From: Novosphingobium sp.
GTDB taxonomy: Bacteria > Pseudomonadota > Alphaproteobacteria > Sphingomonadales > Sphingomonadaceae
Direction: 5' to 3'
NCBI GenBank assembly: GCA_017745295.1
Contig: JAGHZR010000014.1
Location: 47,666-111,665 of the forward strand
DNA length: 64,000 nucleotides
In this document: one piece after another, positions 24,410 to 32,169 of the stretch
Numbering within the stretch: the stretch's first letter is position 1
How the letters are laid out: the number at the start of each line of letters is the position of its first letter
Position numbers and translations under genes: made by a program
Notes under the pieces: model-generated
What the model was told of the DNA's origin: nothing
Databases searched by the model: none
The model's input: the letters and a program-made list of their open reading frames with translations, nothing else

Positions 24410-25480
24410 TCACGTCTTCCCGGTTCTGGCAAGCCGCATGACGTAGCCGATGATCTCGGCGACGGCGGCGTAGTGTTCGATCGGAATCGGGCGGTCGATA
24501 TCGACGGCGGCATAGAGCGCACGGGCGAGCGGCGGACTCTCGACGATCGGCACCTTGGATTCGGTGGCGATCTCGCGGATGCGCAGGGCGATTGCGTCCA
24601 CGCCCTTGGCCACGACGACCGGCGCCGCCATGGCGCCGTGGTCATACTTGAGCGCAATGGCGTAGTGCGTCGGGTTGGTGATGATGACGCTGGCCTCGGG
24701 CACGGCCGCCATCATCCGCTTGCGCGAGCGCTGCATCTGGATCTGGCGGATCTTGGCCTTGATCTTGGGATCGCCGTCGCTCTGCTTGTGCTCGTCCTTC
24801 ACTTCCTGCAGCGTCATCATCATGCGCTTCATGAAGGCCCGGCGCTGGTAGACGAAGTCGAACAGCGCCAGCGCCATGACCAGCAGCAGCACCGCGCGGA
24901 TCGCCTCGTAGCCCAGTTCGCCGGCCGCCGCGCCGACCGCGCCCGGCGCGAAGCCGACGAGCTGGTCGAACCCGGTCATGCGCGGCTTCAGCACCATGAA
25001 GACGACAAGGCCGATGGCGCTGAACTTGGCCAGCGTCTTGGCGAACTCCACCAGCGCGCGCATGCCGAAGATGCGCTTGAACCCGCTCGCGGGATTGAGC
25101 TTGGACCATTTGGGCGAGAGGCGCGTCCAGCTGAGCACGAACCGGCCCTGAAGGAAGATCGTCGCCACCGCACAGGCGAAGAGCACGCCGAACACCGGCA
25201 GCAGCGAGAACGCGAAATGGCGCGCCACGCCGGTCATCAGGTTCTGCGCGCCATTGGAATCGAGCGGATAGTCCTCGGCGCTCCCCCAGAGGCGGGTCAT
25301 CATCATGCCGAGGTGGCGGATCGCGGAAATGCCGACCCAGCCGGTGACGATCAGCGCGCCAGTCATCATCGTGGCATGGCGCACTTCCGGCGACATCGCC
25401 ACTTCGCCGCGCTTGCGGGCATCGTCGAGCTTCTTCTGGGTCGGCTCGTGCGTGCGCTGGTCCTTGTCGCTCTCGGCCAT
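24410..25480 (-). CDS. flhB: Flagellar export apparatus protein FlhB
   Basis: 356 aa. The KTHEPT-type N-terminus appears as RTHEPTQKKLDDARKRGEVAMSPEV. Four transmembrane helices follow, then the cytoplasmic linker and the autocleavage motif NPTH within VIITNPTHYAIALKYDHG. FlhB cleaves itself between N and P and, guided by FliK, switches export from rod/hook to filament proteins. It starts 3 nt after fliR and ends about 60 nt before flgI. Confidence 0.97.
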   Translation of the reverse strand: MAESDKDQRTHEPTQKKLDDARKRGEVAMSPEVRHATMMTGALIVTGWVGISAIRHLGMMMTRLWGSAEDYPLDSNGAQNLMTGVARHFAFSLLPVFGVLFACAVATIFLQGRFVLSWTRLSPKWSKLNPASGFKRIFGMRALVEFAKTLAKFSAIGLVVFMVLKPRMTGFDQLVGFAPGAVGAAAGELGYEAIRAVLLLVMALALFDFVYQRRAFMKRMMMTLQEVKDEHKQSDGDPKIKAKIRQIQMQRSRKRMMAAVPEASVIITNPTHYAIALKYDHGAMAAPVVVAKGVDAIALRIREIATESKVPIVESPPLARALYAAVDIDRPIPIEHYAAVAEIIGYVMRLARTGKT

Positions 25481-25483
25481 GGC

Positions 25484-26269
25484 TTAGAGGCTCCATCCGT
25501 TCTGCATGAAGTTGCCCATGGCGGTCGCGAAGGCGGTCAGCATCGTGCCGAGCGTCATCGCCAGCACCGAGATACCCAGCAGCAGGTTGAGCGGCTGGGT
25601 GATGAAGAAGACCTGGATCGACGGCGCGACGCGGGCGGCCAGGCCGAGACCGACGTTGAACAGCGCGCCGTAGAGGATCAGCGGCGCGGAGAGACTGACG
25701 CCCAGCGCCATCGCCTGCCCCGTCACCTTGACCGCCAGATCGGCGAACTGCGCCGAGGGCGGCAAGCCGCCGACCGGAAACACGGAGTAAGACTGGAAGA
25801 TCGAGGCGATCCACAAGTGATGGACGCCGAGGCTCATGCAGACGATGATCGCGGCAATCCCGAACAGGCGCGACAGCAGCGGCGCCTGCCCGCCCATCGA
25901 CGGGTCGTTGACCAGCGCCGAGGCGAGGCCGACCTGCTGGCTGGCGATCGAACCGGCGATCGCGGCGGCGCTGAACAGGATCTTCACGATCATGCCCATC
26001 GCAAGGCCGACCAGCATCTCGCCGATCACCAGCATCGGCAGCGAGGCGTCGGACTTCACCGCCGGGGCGACCTGGCCCTGGAGCATGCCGTAGAGACCGA
26101 GCGTGAAGCCCAGCGCCATGACCAGCCGGATCTGCGGCGGAATGGTATCCTCGGAAAAGGCCGGGAGCAGCATGACGACCGCGCCGACCCGGCAGAACAG
26201 GATCAGGAACGTCGCCGCGTCGACCGGCAGAGCGGCCAGGGTCGCGATGTCGAGAGAAGCCCCGCCCAT
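25484..26269 (-). CDS. fliR: Flagellar export gate protein FliR
   Basis: 261 aa from the ATG at 26269, just after the fliQ stop; the longer in-frame start overlaps fliQ. It is hydrophobic throughout, with FliR motifs FCRVGAVVMLLPAFSEDTIPPQIRLVMAL, GLAMGMIVKILFSAAAIAGSIASQQVGLA and FITQPLNLLLG. It is part of the FliPQR export gate. Confidence 0.95.
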   Translation of the reverse strand: MGGASLDIATLAALPVDAATFLILFCRVGAVVMLLPAFSEDTIPPQIRLVMALGFTLGLYGMLQGQVAPAVKSDASLPMLVIGEMLVGLAMGMIVKILFSAAAIAGSIASQQVGLASALVNDPSMGGQAPLLSRLFGIAAIIVCMSLGVHHLWIASIFQSYSVFPVGGLPPSAQFADLAVKVTGQAMALGVSLSAPLILYGALFNVGLGLAARVAPSIQVFFITQPLNLLLGISVLAMTLGTMLTAFATAMGNFMQNGWSL

Positions 26270-26273
26270 CGTG

Positions 26274-26537
26274 TCAGCCGGTGACGATGGCGTCGGCGAT
26301 GCGGTCCATGAAGGCGCCGAGGGCATGGCCGATCATGGGCAGCGACAGCAGCATGACCACGCCCAGCACCAGAATCTTGGGCACGAAGGTCAGCGTCATT
26401 TCCTGCACCTGGGTAAGCGCCTGGAGCAGGCCGATGACGACGCCGACGATCAGCGCGGCGATCAGCATCGGCCCGGCGATGGTCAGCACCAGCACCAGCG
26501 CCGCGCGCGCGATCTCGATGGCTTCGGGTGAGGTCAT
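26274..26537 (-). CDS. fliQ: Flagellar export gate protein FliQ
   Basis: 87 aa, two transmembrane helices, with the conserved GVVIGLLQALTQVQEMTLTFVPKI motif between them. It packs around FliP and FliR in the export gate. The gene order fliE-fliQ-fliR-flhB matches other alphaproteobacteria. Confidence 0.96.
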   Translation of the reverse strand: MTSPEAIEIARAALVLVLTIAGPMLIAALIVGVVIGLLQALTQVQEMTLTFVPKILVLGVVMLLSLPMIGHALGAFMDRIADAIVTG

Positions 26538-26573
26538 GACGCCGAGCTTTCCTAAAAGTCAGGCTTTTTGGGC

Positions 26574-26921
26574 CTAGATCTGCATCCGCATGATGTCGGA
26601 GTACGCGCTGACCACCCGGTCGCGCACGGCCACCACGGTATCGAGCGCGGTTTCCGCCGCACCGATCGCGGTGACGACATCGATCAGGTCGCCCTTGCCC
26701 GCCACTTGCTTGGCGCTTTCCGCTTCGGCGGTGCGCAGCGAGGTCGAGGCATCGGTCACCATGGATTCCACCATGCTGCCGAAGTTGCCGCCGGTGTTTC
26801 CGGCTGCGCCAGCCATGCCGCCGGCCATGTCGCCGAGGCCGGTGAGACCGCCAGTGGAAGGCGCAGCCGCCTTCATCGCGCGGCCATAGGCGGCCGCGGC
26901 GTCGAGTGCTCCGATTGCCAT
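26574..26921 (-). CDS. fliE: MS-ring/rod junction protein FliE
   Basis: 115 aa. An Ala/Gly-rich N-terminal half is followed by the FliE C-terminal helix motif (DLIDVVTAIGAAETALDTVVAVRDRVVSAYSDIMRMQI). It is the first rod-type protein exported and bridges FliF to FlgB. It lies 11 nt after flgC. Confidence 0.95.
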   Translation of the reverse strand: MAIGALDAAAAYGRAMKAAAPSTGGLTGLGDMAGGMAGAAGNTGGNFGSMVESMVTDASTSLRTAEAESAKQVAGKGDLIDVVTAIGAAETALDTVVAVRDRVVSAYSDIMRMQI

Positions 26922-26932
26922 GGAGTGTTTCC

Positions 26933-27340
26933 TTACCTGAGCAGGTCGATCGTGCGCATGGTCATGCCGCGCGCGGATTCGATCGCATTGAGATTGGCTT
27001 CGTAGGACCGCTGGGCCGCCTTCATGTCGGCAGCCTCGATCAGCGGATTGACGTTGGGCTGGTCGACATAGCCCTGCGCGTCGGCGGCCGGGCTGCCCGG
27101 CTGGTAGACGCGCGGAAACTGGCTCTTGTCGCCCTCGATCGACTTGACGGCGACCTGGGTGGCACCGCTGGCACGGTCGACTTCGGCGGTGAAAGTGGCG
27201 ACCCGGCGGCGATAGGGATCGGCATCCGGGGTCTTCGCCACGGAGTCCGAGTTCGCCAGGTTTTCCGCGATCACGCGCATCCGCAGCGACTGGGCGCGAA
27301 GGCCCGATGCCGAGACGCCGATCGAGTTGTTCAGTTCCAT
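26933..27340 (-). CDS. flgC: Flagellar proximal rod protein FlgC
   Basis: 135 aa from the ATG at 27340, which has AGGAG 8 nt upstream. The rod-protein N-terminus (VSASGLRAQSLRMRVIAENLANSDSVAKTPDADPYRRRVATF) and the C-terminus (EAADMKAAQRSYEANLNAIESARGM) are typical. It heads the flgC-fliE-fliQ-fliR-flhB operon and is divergent from the second fliN. Confidence 0.95.
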   Translation of the reverse strand: MELNNSIGVSASGLRAQSLRMRVIAENLANSDSVAKTPDADPYRRRVATFTAEVDRASGATQVAVKSIEGDKSQFPRVYQPGSPAADAQGYVDQPNVNPLIEAADMKAAQRSYEANLNAIESARGMTMRTIDLLR

Positions 27341-27380
27341 CAACACAGCTCCTGCCCTGCCCTCGCGGCAGACAGCTTCC

Positions 27381-27389
27381 TTATAGGCA
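27381..27389 (-). promoter_or_regulatory. TGCCTATAA element upstream of flgC
   Basis: TGCCTATAA on the minus strand is this unit's version of TCCTATAA and differs by one base from the sigma-28 -10 GCCGATAA. It overlaps the adjoining dyad, with a leader of about 40 nt to flgC. Confidence 0.5.
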
Positions 27390-27398
27390 TTTTTTGCC
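27386..27398. promoter_or_regulatory. GGCA-N5-TGCC dyad between flgC and fliN2
   Basis: GGCA-TTTTT-TGCC followed by TAG lies in a divergent promoter region and could serve both directions. It is the same dyad as at fliF and fliL/flgF. Confidence 0.55.
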
Positions 27399-27411
27399 TA
27401 GCACCGCGCAC

Positions 27412-27433
27412 TCCTATAAAATAATTCCTATAA
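27412..27433 (+). promoter_or_regulatory. Two TCCTATAA copies upstream of fliN2-fliO-fliP
   Basis: TCCTATAA occurs at 27412-27419 and again at 27426-27433, 14 nt apart and in the direction of the fliN2 operon. The second copy is 23 nt before the start codon. Confidence 0.55.
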
Positions 27434-27456
27434 GCAGGCTTGAAAGGAGACGCGTC

Positions 27457-27690
27457 ATGTCCGTCCTCGAAGGCATTCCCATCGACATGTCGATCGTACT
27501 CGGATCGACCAGCATCCCCATCCGGCAGGTTCTCAAGATGAGCCGCGGCGCGATGATTCCGCTCGACTGCGGCCACAACGATCCCACCCGCGTCTATGTG
27601 AACGACCAGCTGGTGGCAGAAGGCAAGATCCTGGTGAACGGCGAAGTCATGTCGCTGGAGATCACCAAGGTCGTCGAACGCGAGCGCTGA
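27457..27690 (+). CDS. Second, minimal FliN-like SpoA protein
   Basis: 77 aa from the ATG at 27457, with AAAGGAGA upstream. It is little more than one SpoA domain: IDMSIVLGSTSIPIRQVLKMSRGAMIPLDCGHNDPTRVYVNDQLVAEGKILVNGEVMSLEITKVV. It is more FliN/MopA-like than FliM-like. Together with FliN (11803) and FliM (57131) this gives the machine three SpoA proteins. It may replace or mix with FliN in the C ring, or serve the export apparatus, given the fliO-fliP linkage. Confidence 0.85.
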   Translation: MSVLEGIPIDMSIVLGSTSIPIRQVLKMSRGAMIPLDCGHNDPTRVYVNDQLVAEGKILVNGEVMSLEITKVVERER

Positions 27691-27694
27691 GAGC

Positions 27695-28024
27695 ATGGAC
27701 TTTCTCTCTCTGCTGCGCACGATCGGCGCGCTGGGCGTGGTGCTCGGCATGCTGGTCGGGGCGCTCTGGGTGGTGCGCCGCTATGACCTGAAGCTGCCGC
27801 AGAAGTGGCTGAACGGCCAGCTTTTCGCAGGGCTCGGCCCGGATCGCAGCGAACGGCGCCTCGAACTGATCGAGCGCCTTGCCATCGATCCGCGCCGTTC
27901 GGTCGTCCTCATCCGCCGCGACTACCGCGAGATCAGCCTGCTGATCTCGCCCGAAGGCGTCGTCATGCTCGATTCCGCGCCGTGCATCGGTCCGGTCACT
28001 CCGAAAGCTCCTGCTGATGCATAA
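27695..28024 (+). CDS. fliO: FliO-like export gate assembly protein
   Basis: 109 aa. A short periplasmic end, one transmembrane helix (about 8-27) and a cytoplasmic domain with RRLELIERLAIDPRRSVVLIRRDYREISLLISPEGVVML match the FliO pattern. FliO helps FliP assemble. It overlaps fliP by 8 nt, which supports the call. Confidence 0.88.
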   Translation: MDFLSLLRTIGALGVVLGMLVGALWVVRRYDLKLPQKWLNGQLFAGLGPDRSERRLELIERLAIDPRRSVVLIRRDYREISLLISPEGVVMLDSAPCIGPVTPKAPADA

Positions 28025-28778
28025 GCGTTATGCCGTCGCCGCCGCACTTTGCGGGGCGGCAATTCTTGCCGTATTGCCCGAAGCCGCCCTCGCCCAGAAA
28101 GCCGCCGCCGCTGCGGCGGGTGCAAATCCGCTCGGCGAAGGCGCGATGTCGGGCCGGGTGATCCAGCTCGTTCTGCTGATGACGGTGCTGAGCCTTGCGC
28201 CCGGCATCCTGATGACGATCACCTCGTTCACCCGCATCATCGTCGCGCTGTCGCTGCTGCGTTCGGGCCTCGGCGTGCAGGGCGTGCCGCCGAACCCGGT
28301 TGTCATCAGCCTGGCGCTGTTCCTTTCGTTCTTCGTCATGGCGCCGACCTTCGACGCGGCCTGGAAGGACGGCATGGTTCCCTACAACCAGGGCCGCATC
28401 AACGAGACCCAGGCGCTGGAACGCGCGAGCAAGCCGTTCCACACGTTCATGCTCAAGCAGGTCCGCGACGACGACGTGAAGCTGTTCGTCCGGCTGTCCG
28501 GCAAAGTCCCCGCCTCGCGCGCGGAATTGCCGATGACGACGCTGATGCCCGCCTTCATGATCTCCGAACTGCGCCGCGCCTTCGAGATCGGCTTCCTGTT
28601 GCTGCTGCCGTTCCTGGTGATCGACCTGGCCGTGGCCGCCGTGCTGATGGCGATGGGCATGATGATGCTGCCGCCCGCGACGATCTCGCTACCGATGAAG
28701 ATCATCTTCTTCGTGCTGGTGGACGGCTGGGCGCTGATCGCCGGATCGCTGGTGAAGAGTTTCGGCGGGCCGGGGTAA
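28017..28778 (+). CDS. fliP: Flagellar export gate protein FliP
   Basis: 253 aa. It has a cleavable signal peptide (to about ALAQ, residue 24), then FliP signatures: TVLSLAPGILMTITSFTRIIVALSLLRSGLG, PPNPVVISLALFLSFFVMAPTFD, and LMPAFMISELRRAFEIGFLLLLPFLVIDLAVAAVLMAMGMMMLPP. It forms the central pore of the export gate with FliQ and FliR. A terminator follows at 28804. Confidence 0.97.
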   Translation: MHKRYAVAAALCGAAILAVLPEAALAQKAAAAAAGANPLGEGAMSGRVIQLVLLMTVLSLAPGILMTITSFTRIIVALSLLRSGLGVQGVPPNPVVISLALFLSFFVMAPTFDAAWKDGMVPYNQGRINETQALERASKPFHTFMLKQVRDDDVKLFVRLSGKVPASRAELPMTTLMPAFMISELRRAFEIGFLLLLPFLVIDLAVAAVLMAMGMMMLPPATISLPMKIIFFVLVDGWALIAGSLVKSFGGPG

Positions 28779-28803
28779 CCGCGCCGCCCACTCGATCGAT
28801 CCG

Positions 28804-28842
28804 AAAAGGGCGCGGCGGTCATCCTGACCCCCGCGCCCTTTT
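28804..28842. terminator. Bidirectional terminator fliP / PilZ gene
   Basis: AAAAGGGCGCGG and CCGCGCCCTTTT are perfect 12-nt arms around a 15-nt loop, with A and T tracts on the two sides. Confidence 0.83.
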
Positions 28843-28846
28843 CCAT

Positions 28847-29476
28847 TCACGCGCCGTAGCGCAGCGATCGCTCGATGAGCCAGGGGCCGAAGTCCGCGAA
28901 AGCCAGCGGCTCCAGGAACGAGAGGCCGTAGGCGCCCTCGCCCAGCCAGCGCACCGCCGCTTCGCGCTCGCCGAGTCCGGGGATCGCGATCCGGACGATG
29001 CTGTCGCGCATCAGGCGCACATCCGCAACGAGACGCGCGCCGCCTTGCGAGAGATCGATCAGGCAAGCCTCGTGCCGCTGGTGAGCGGCGAGCAGGTCGG
29101 CACGGCAATCGACATCGAATCGTGGACCGCGGGCGATCCCCTCGGGACCGATGCGGTTGGCGACATGGCCGAGCAGGTCGGCGACATGGACCGGCGCATC
29201 GAACGCCACGCCGATCCGGCCGTTCAGCGACCAGCGGACATGACCGCGCAGCACGTCCCCGGCTTTCAGCGTCACGGCGACGGGATCGTTCACGGCGAAG
29301 GCGCCGTGGACTTCGGCCATGAGGCCGTCGTCGGAAATGTTGCGAATGCGGCAGATCGTCTCGCCGAACCGGCTGGCGAGCTTGCCGATCAGCAGGATCG
29401 TGGTGACGCGCGGCCCGCGCGGAACGAGCGGCAGCGACACTTCGCCGTGCGACAGGGCTGACGATGATACAGGCAT
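28847..29476 (-). CDS. Tandem PilZ-domain protein
   Basis: 209 aa from the ATG at 29476, which has AAGGAGGAGG upstream. Two PilZ-like units are visible. The first (about 10-110) has PRGPRV and the NISDDG motif. The second (about 115-205) has RFDVDCR, then DLSQGG and VRWLGEGAYGLSF. PilZ domains bind c-di-GMP; an effector that slows motors (YcgR-like) would fit this locus, but the arginine spacing is not canonical in both units. It lies directly after the motA-che-motB run on the same strand, about 70 nt from the last gene. Confidence 0.8.
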   Translation of the reverse strand: MPVSSSALSHGEVSLPLVPRGPRVTTILLIGKLASRFGETICRIRNISDDGLMAEVHGAFAVNDPVAVTLKAGDVLRGHVRWSLNGRIGVAFDAPVHVADLLGHVANRIGPEGIARGPRFDVDCRADLLAAHQRHEACLIDLSQGGARLVADVRLMRDSIVRIAIPGLGEREAAVRWLGEGAYGLSFLEPLAFADFGPWLIERSLRYGA

Positions 29477-29543
29477 CGCGGCCTCCTCCTTGCGGTTTGG
29501 GCTGAGACCGGCCCCGAACATGGTCGGACCGGCCCCAAAATGC

Positions 29544-29981
29544 TTAAACTGGTGAAGCCTGGGTGACCACCACCCGGCGCACGAGGTCCTTGCCGTAGAC
29601 TTCCACGGCGGCCTCCATCACCACCCGGCGGAAGGCGTCGATGCCGGGGATCATGCCGTCCGGCCCGCTGGCCAGCGGCGTGCGATAGGTCCGCATGTTC
29701 ACCGCGTTGAGCAGCAACGGAAGCTGGCCCGTCACGTCGGCAGCCTTGCCCTTGGCCACTTCGACCTGGCACTCGAACGAGACATAACCCGCGAGCCGCC
29801 CGTCCGGGAAAGTCAGCGGCGCGAGCATGGTGCCGGTCGGCACGAATTCGGTCTCGACCTTTACCGGGCCGAGGTCGGGCATGACCTGCGGCAGGAACTG
29901 CCGGGCCGCATAGGCACCGCCGATGCCGACACCCGTGCCGGCGATCAGCGCGGCCAGGCCGATCACGATGCGCTTTATCAC
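29544..29981 (-). CDS. Single-pass periplasmic protein next to motB (FliL-like size)
   Basis: 145 aa. An N-terminal transmembrane helix (about 4-24) is followed by a periplasmic domain: VKVETEFVPTGTMLAPLTFPDGRLAGYVSFECQVEV...LLLNAVNMRTYRTPLASGPDGMIPGIDAFRRVVMEAAVEVYG. Topology and size recall FliL and other stator-associated factors, but I see no clear FliL signature and a true fliL is at 58147. It starts 27 nt after motB. A stator-associated role is likely from context only. Confidence 0.65.
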   Translation of the reverse strand: MIKRIVIGLAALIAGTGVGIGGAYAARQFLPQVMPDLGPVKVETEFVPTGTMLAPLTFPDGRLAGYVSFECQVEVAKGKAADVTGQLPLLLNAVNMRTYRTPLASGPDGMIPGIDAFRRVVMEAAVEVYGKDLVRRVVVTQASPV

Positions 29982-30008
29982 GATAGTCTCCAGTCTTTGC
30001 CCATCGCG

Positions 30009-30875
30009 TTAGAACTTGAAGCTGGCGTCGCGCGGCAGCGCGGAAGCTTCGGCCTTGACGACGATGGTGATACGGCGGTTCTCCGGGCGGTCCGGGCGGT
30101 CGGGATAGACCGGCTCGGTCCCGGCCTTGGCCACCACTTCGGAAAAGCGGTCGGCAGGCAGGCCCGCGGCGATCATCGCCGCGCGGGCCGAAAGCGCCCG
30201 CTGGGCCGAAAGGTTCCAGTTGGCCTCGCTCTGGCCGCCGCTCGAATCGGTGTGGCCCTCGATCGCGACTTGCGCGCCGGTGCCGGAGAGCTTGCGCGCG
30301 ATCCGGCCAAGCATGCCACGGGCATAGTCGTTGAGGTCCGCCGTCGGTCCCTTGAACATCGAACGATGGTCGCTGTCCATCAGATGGATGCGGAAGCCGT
30401 CGCGATCGGGCTGGACGTCGATATTGCGCTTGCCCTGGCTCGGGTCGACCGGCTGGTCGAGCGAGAGCTGCATCTCCTGCGCCATGACTCGCAGCGAGGC
30501 TTCCGGCACGTCGGCCGTGCCGCCCCGCGCGGCGCCCTTGGTGCCGGCTTCGGCCGAAGGCTCGCCCACGGCCTCGCTGTCGGCGGACTGGTTGCGACGA
30601 CTGTGCCCGCCGAGGCCCGGCTGCGAACCGGGCTTGGTGGTCAGCGTGGTCGCCGGGGAAGACCGGTCGGCATTGGGCGAGAAGTATTCCGCCAGCCCCT
30701 TGAGCTGGTCCTTGTCCGGATTGGCCAGAAGCCAGAGCAGCATGAAGAAGGCCATCATCGCGGTCACGAAGTCGGCATAGGCCACCTTCCAGGCGCCGCC
30801 GTGGTGACCGGCGTGCGCATGCTTCTTGACCTTGCGGATGACGATCGTGGGATGTTCGTCGTTACCCCGTGCCAC
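30009..30875 (-). CDS. motB: Stator protein MotB
   Basis: 288 aa. A basic N-terminus and one transmembrane helix contain the proton-path aspartate (D35 in YADFVTAMMAFFMLLWLLAN). A plug/linker region and an OmpA-like peptidoglycan-binding domain (VAIEGHTDSSGGQSEANWNLSAQRALSARAAMIAAGL...PENRRI) follow. It pairs with MotA, encoded 6.6 kb upstream in the same operon with the whole che set between them. Confidence 0.96.
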   Translation of the reverse strand: MARGNDEHPTIVIRKVKKHAHAGHHGGAWKVAYADFVTAMMAFFMLLWLLANPDKDQLKGLAEYFSPNADRSSPATTLTTKPGSQPGLGGHSRRNQSADSEAVGEPSAEAGTKGAARGGTADVPEASLRVMAQEMQLSLDQPVDPSQGKRNIDVQPDRDGFRIHLMDSDHRSMFKGPTADLNDYARGMLGRIARKLSGTGAQVAIEGHTDSSGGQSEANWNLSAQRALSARAAMIAAGLPADRFSEVVAKAGTEPVYPDRPDRPENRRITIVVKAEASALPRDASFKF

Positions 30876-30885
30876 GGTTCGATCC

Positions 30886-31185
30886 TCAGTCCAGCGCGGC
30901 GCGAAGCCGGTCCTGCATCACGCTCAGACGCACCTGGCCGACCGCCTCGCCGGGGCTCTGCCCCCCTGCCACGCGGTCCAGCAGCGCGGCGCTTTCGTCC
31001 ACGTGCTGGGCGATCAGGTCGAAGGCCTGAAGCTGGTCGATATAGTCGAGGACGAAGCGCTCGTCGGTCACGAGCACCCCGGCCAGCTGTTCCAGCAACC
31101 CGCGGGCCACGCGCATCTCGTGCGCCAGGGCCTGCCAGAGCGGGGCCGCTGCACCTTCCGGGGTTCCTTCTGTTACGATAGCCAT
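30886..31185 (-). CDS. Small helical protein between cheD and motB (unknown)
   Basis: 99 aa from the ATG at 31185, which has AGGGGGA upstream. It has no membrane segment. The sequence is helical (EMRVARGLLEQLAGVLVTDERFVLDYIDQLQAFDLIAQHVDESAALLDRVAG). I do not recognise it. It is translated from the che operon, so a chemotaxis or stator function (for instance a phosphatase-like or adaptor helix pair) is possible but unproven. Confidence 0.65.
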   Translation of the reverse strand: MAIVTEGTPEGAAAPLWQALAHEMRVARGLLEQLAGVLVTDERFVLDYIDQLQAFDLIAQHVDESAALLDRVAGGQSPGEAVGQVRLSVMQDRLRAALD

Positions 31186-31232
31186 GGATTCCCCCTGAAT
31201 TTCCGTATGTATTTCCGCCTGCCGCGCCATGG

Positions 31233-31763
31233 TCAGAACAGCTCCAGCTCGCCAGTCGGCTGGGCCACCGGCACGGGCCTCGGACGGACGACGGGCGGCA
31301 GCGGCTGGTCCTTCACCAGCGTCGCGCGCACCCTGCTTTCGTAGGGCATGAATTCCACCTTGCGCGCCTGCGTCCCGCCAAGGTCGCTGTGATCGAGCGC
31401 AATGCCTTCGGTCTGCATGAACTTGCGCGCGAACTCGCCGTTCTTGGTCCCGATCCCGCCCAGCCCGGCGACGATGTTGGCACCGCCGTAGAGATGGCCG
31501 CGCAGCCGCGAACGCTGGGCGCCGCGCTGCATCAGGGCGTTGATCAGCAGTTCCATCGCATGGACGCCGTAGCGCTGCATGTCCGCCGGGTTCACCGGCG
31601 CGTCGGCGCCCGGCTCTCCCAGCAGGAAATGGTTCATGCCGCCCACCCGCGCGACGGGGTCCTGCAGGCAGGCCGCGACGCACGAGCCCAGCAGCGTCGA
31701 GATGACGACGCCGGGCTGGTGGACCACATGGTATTCACCCTGAACGATGGCGACGCGGCGCAT
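31233..31763 (-). CDS. cheD: Chemoreceptor glutamine deamidase CheD
   Basis: 176 aa. The catalytic cysteine is in LLGSCVAACLQD (C28) and the histidine in GGMNHFLL (H45), with a later GGANIVAGLGGIGTKN motif. CheD deamidates glutamines on chemoreceptors and can act as a CheC/CheY partner. It starts 4 nt after the CheY at 31768 in the same operon. The C-terminal 20 residues are Pro-rich. Confidence 0.93.
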   Translation of the reverse strand: MRRVAIVQGEYHVVHQPGVVISTLLGSCVAACLQDPVARVGGMNHFLLGEPGADAPVNPADMQRYGVHAMELLINALMQRGAQRSRLRGHLYGGANIVAGLGGIGTKNGEFARKFMQTEGIALDHSDLGGTQARKVEFMPYESRVRATLVKDQPLPPVVRPRPVPVAQPTGELELF

Positions 31764-31767
31764 GGTC

Positions 31768-32157
31768 TCAGACCAGCTCCCCGAAGACGCGCTCGATCTT
31801 TTCCTTGAGCGCGGCGGGAGCGAAAGGCTTCACGACATAGTTGTTCACGCCGAGCGCGGCGGCCTTCTGGACGATTTCCTTGTCGGCCGAACCGGTGAGC
31901 ATGATGAACACGGTCTTGCCGATCACCGGGTCCTGACGCACCGCTTCCAGGAACTGGAGACCGTCCATGTCCGGCATGTTGTAGTCGGAGATGATGAGGT
32001 GAACGCGGTCGGACTTGATCGCGGCCAGCGCCTCGACCGGACCGGCCTTGTCCCGAATGTCCTTGAAACCCAGATCCTGTAGGGCGCGACGGATCATCGC
32101 GCGCATGGACGTCTGATCGTCGACCACCATTACTTTTATTGCAGACGCTGCCGGCAT
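31768..32157 (-). CDS. cheY: CheY-type response regulator (second copy)
   Basis: 129 aa from the ATG at 32157 (GGAG 7 nt upstream). It is a single receiver domain with VVDDQ acid residues, phospho-acceptor D58 (IISDYNMPDMDG), the TG switch threonine (MLTGSA) and K in VVKPF. With 'MRAMIRRALQDLGFKDI' it is closest to classical CheY. It is probably the motor-binding or phosphate-sink regulator. Confidence 0.92.
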   Translation of the reverse strand: MPAASAIKVMVVDDQTSMRAMIRRALQDLGFKDIRDKAGPVEALAAIKSDRVHLIISDYNMPDMDGLQFLEAVRQDPVIGKTVFIMLTGSADKEIVQKAAALGVNNYVVKPFAPAALKEKIERVFGELV

Positions 32158-32169
32158 GAACCGCTCCAT

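Noticed and set aside
24410..25814. Alternative long minus ORF (390 codons) and 637-codon plus ORF around flhB
   Set aside because: They are frame shadows of FlhB, which carries the NPTH cleavage motif and normal length.
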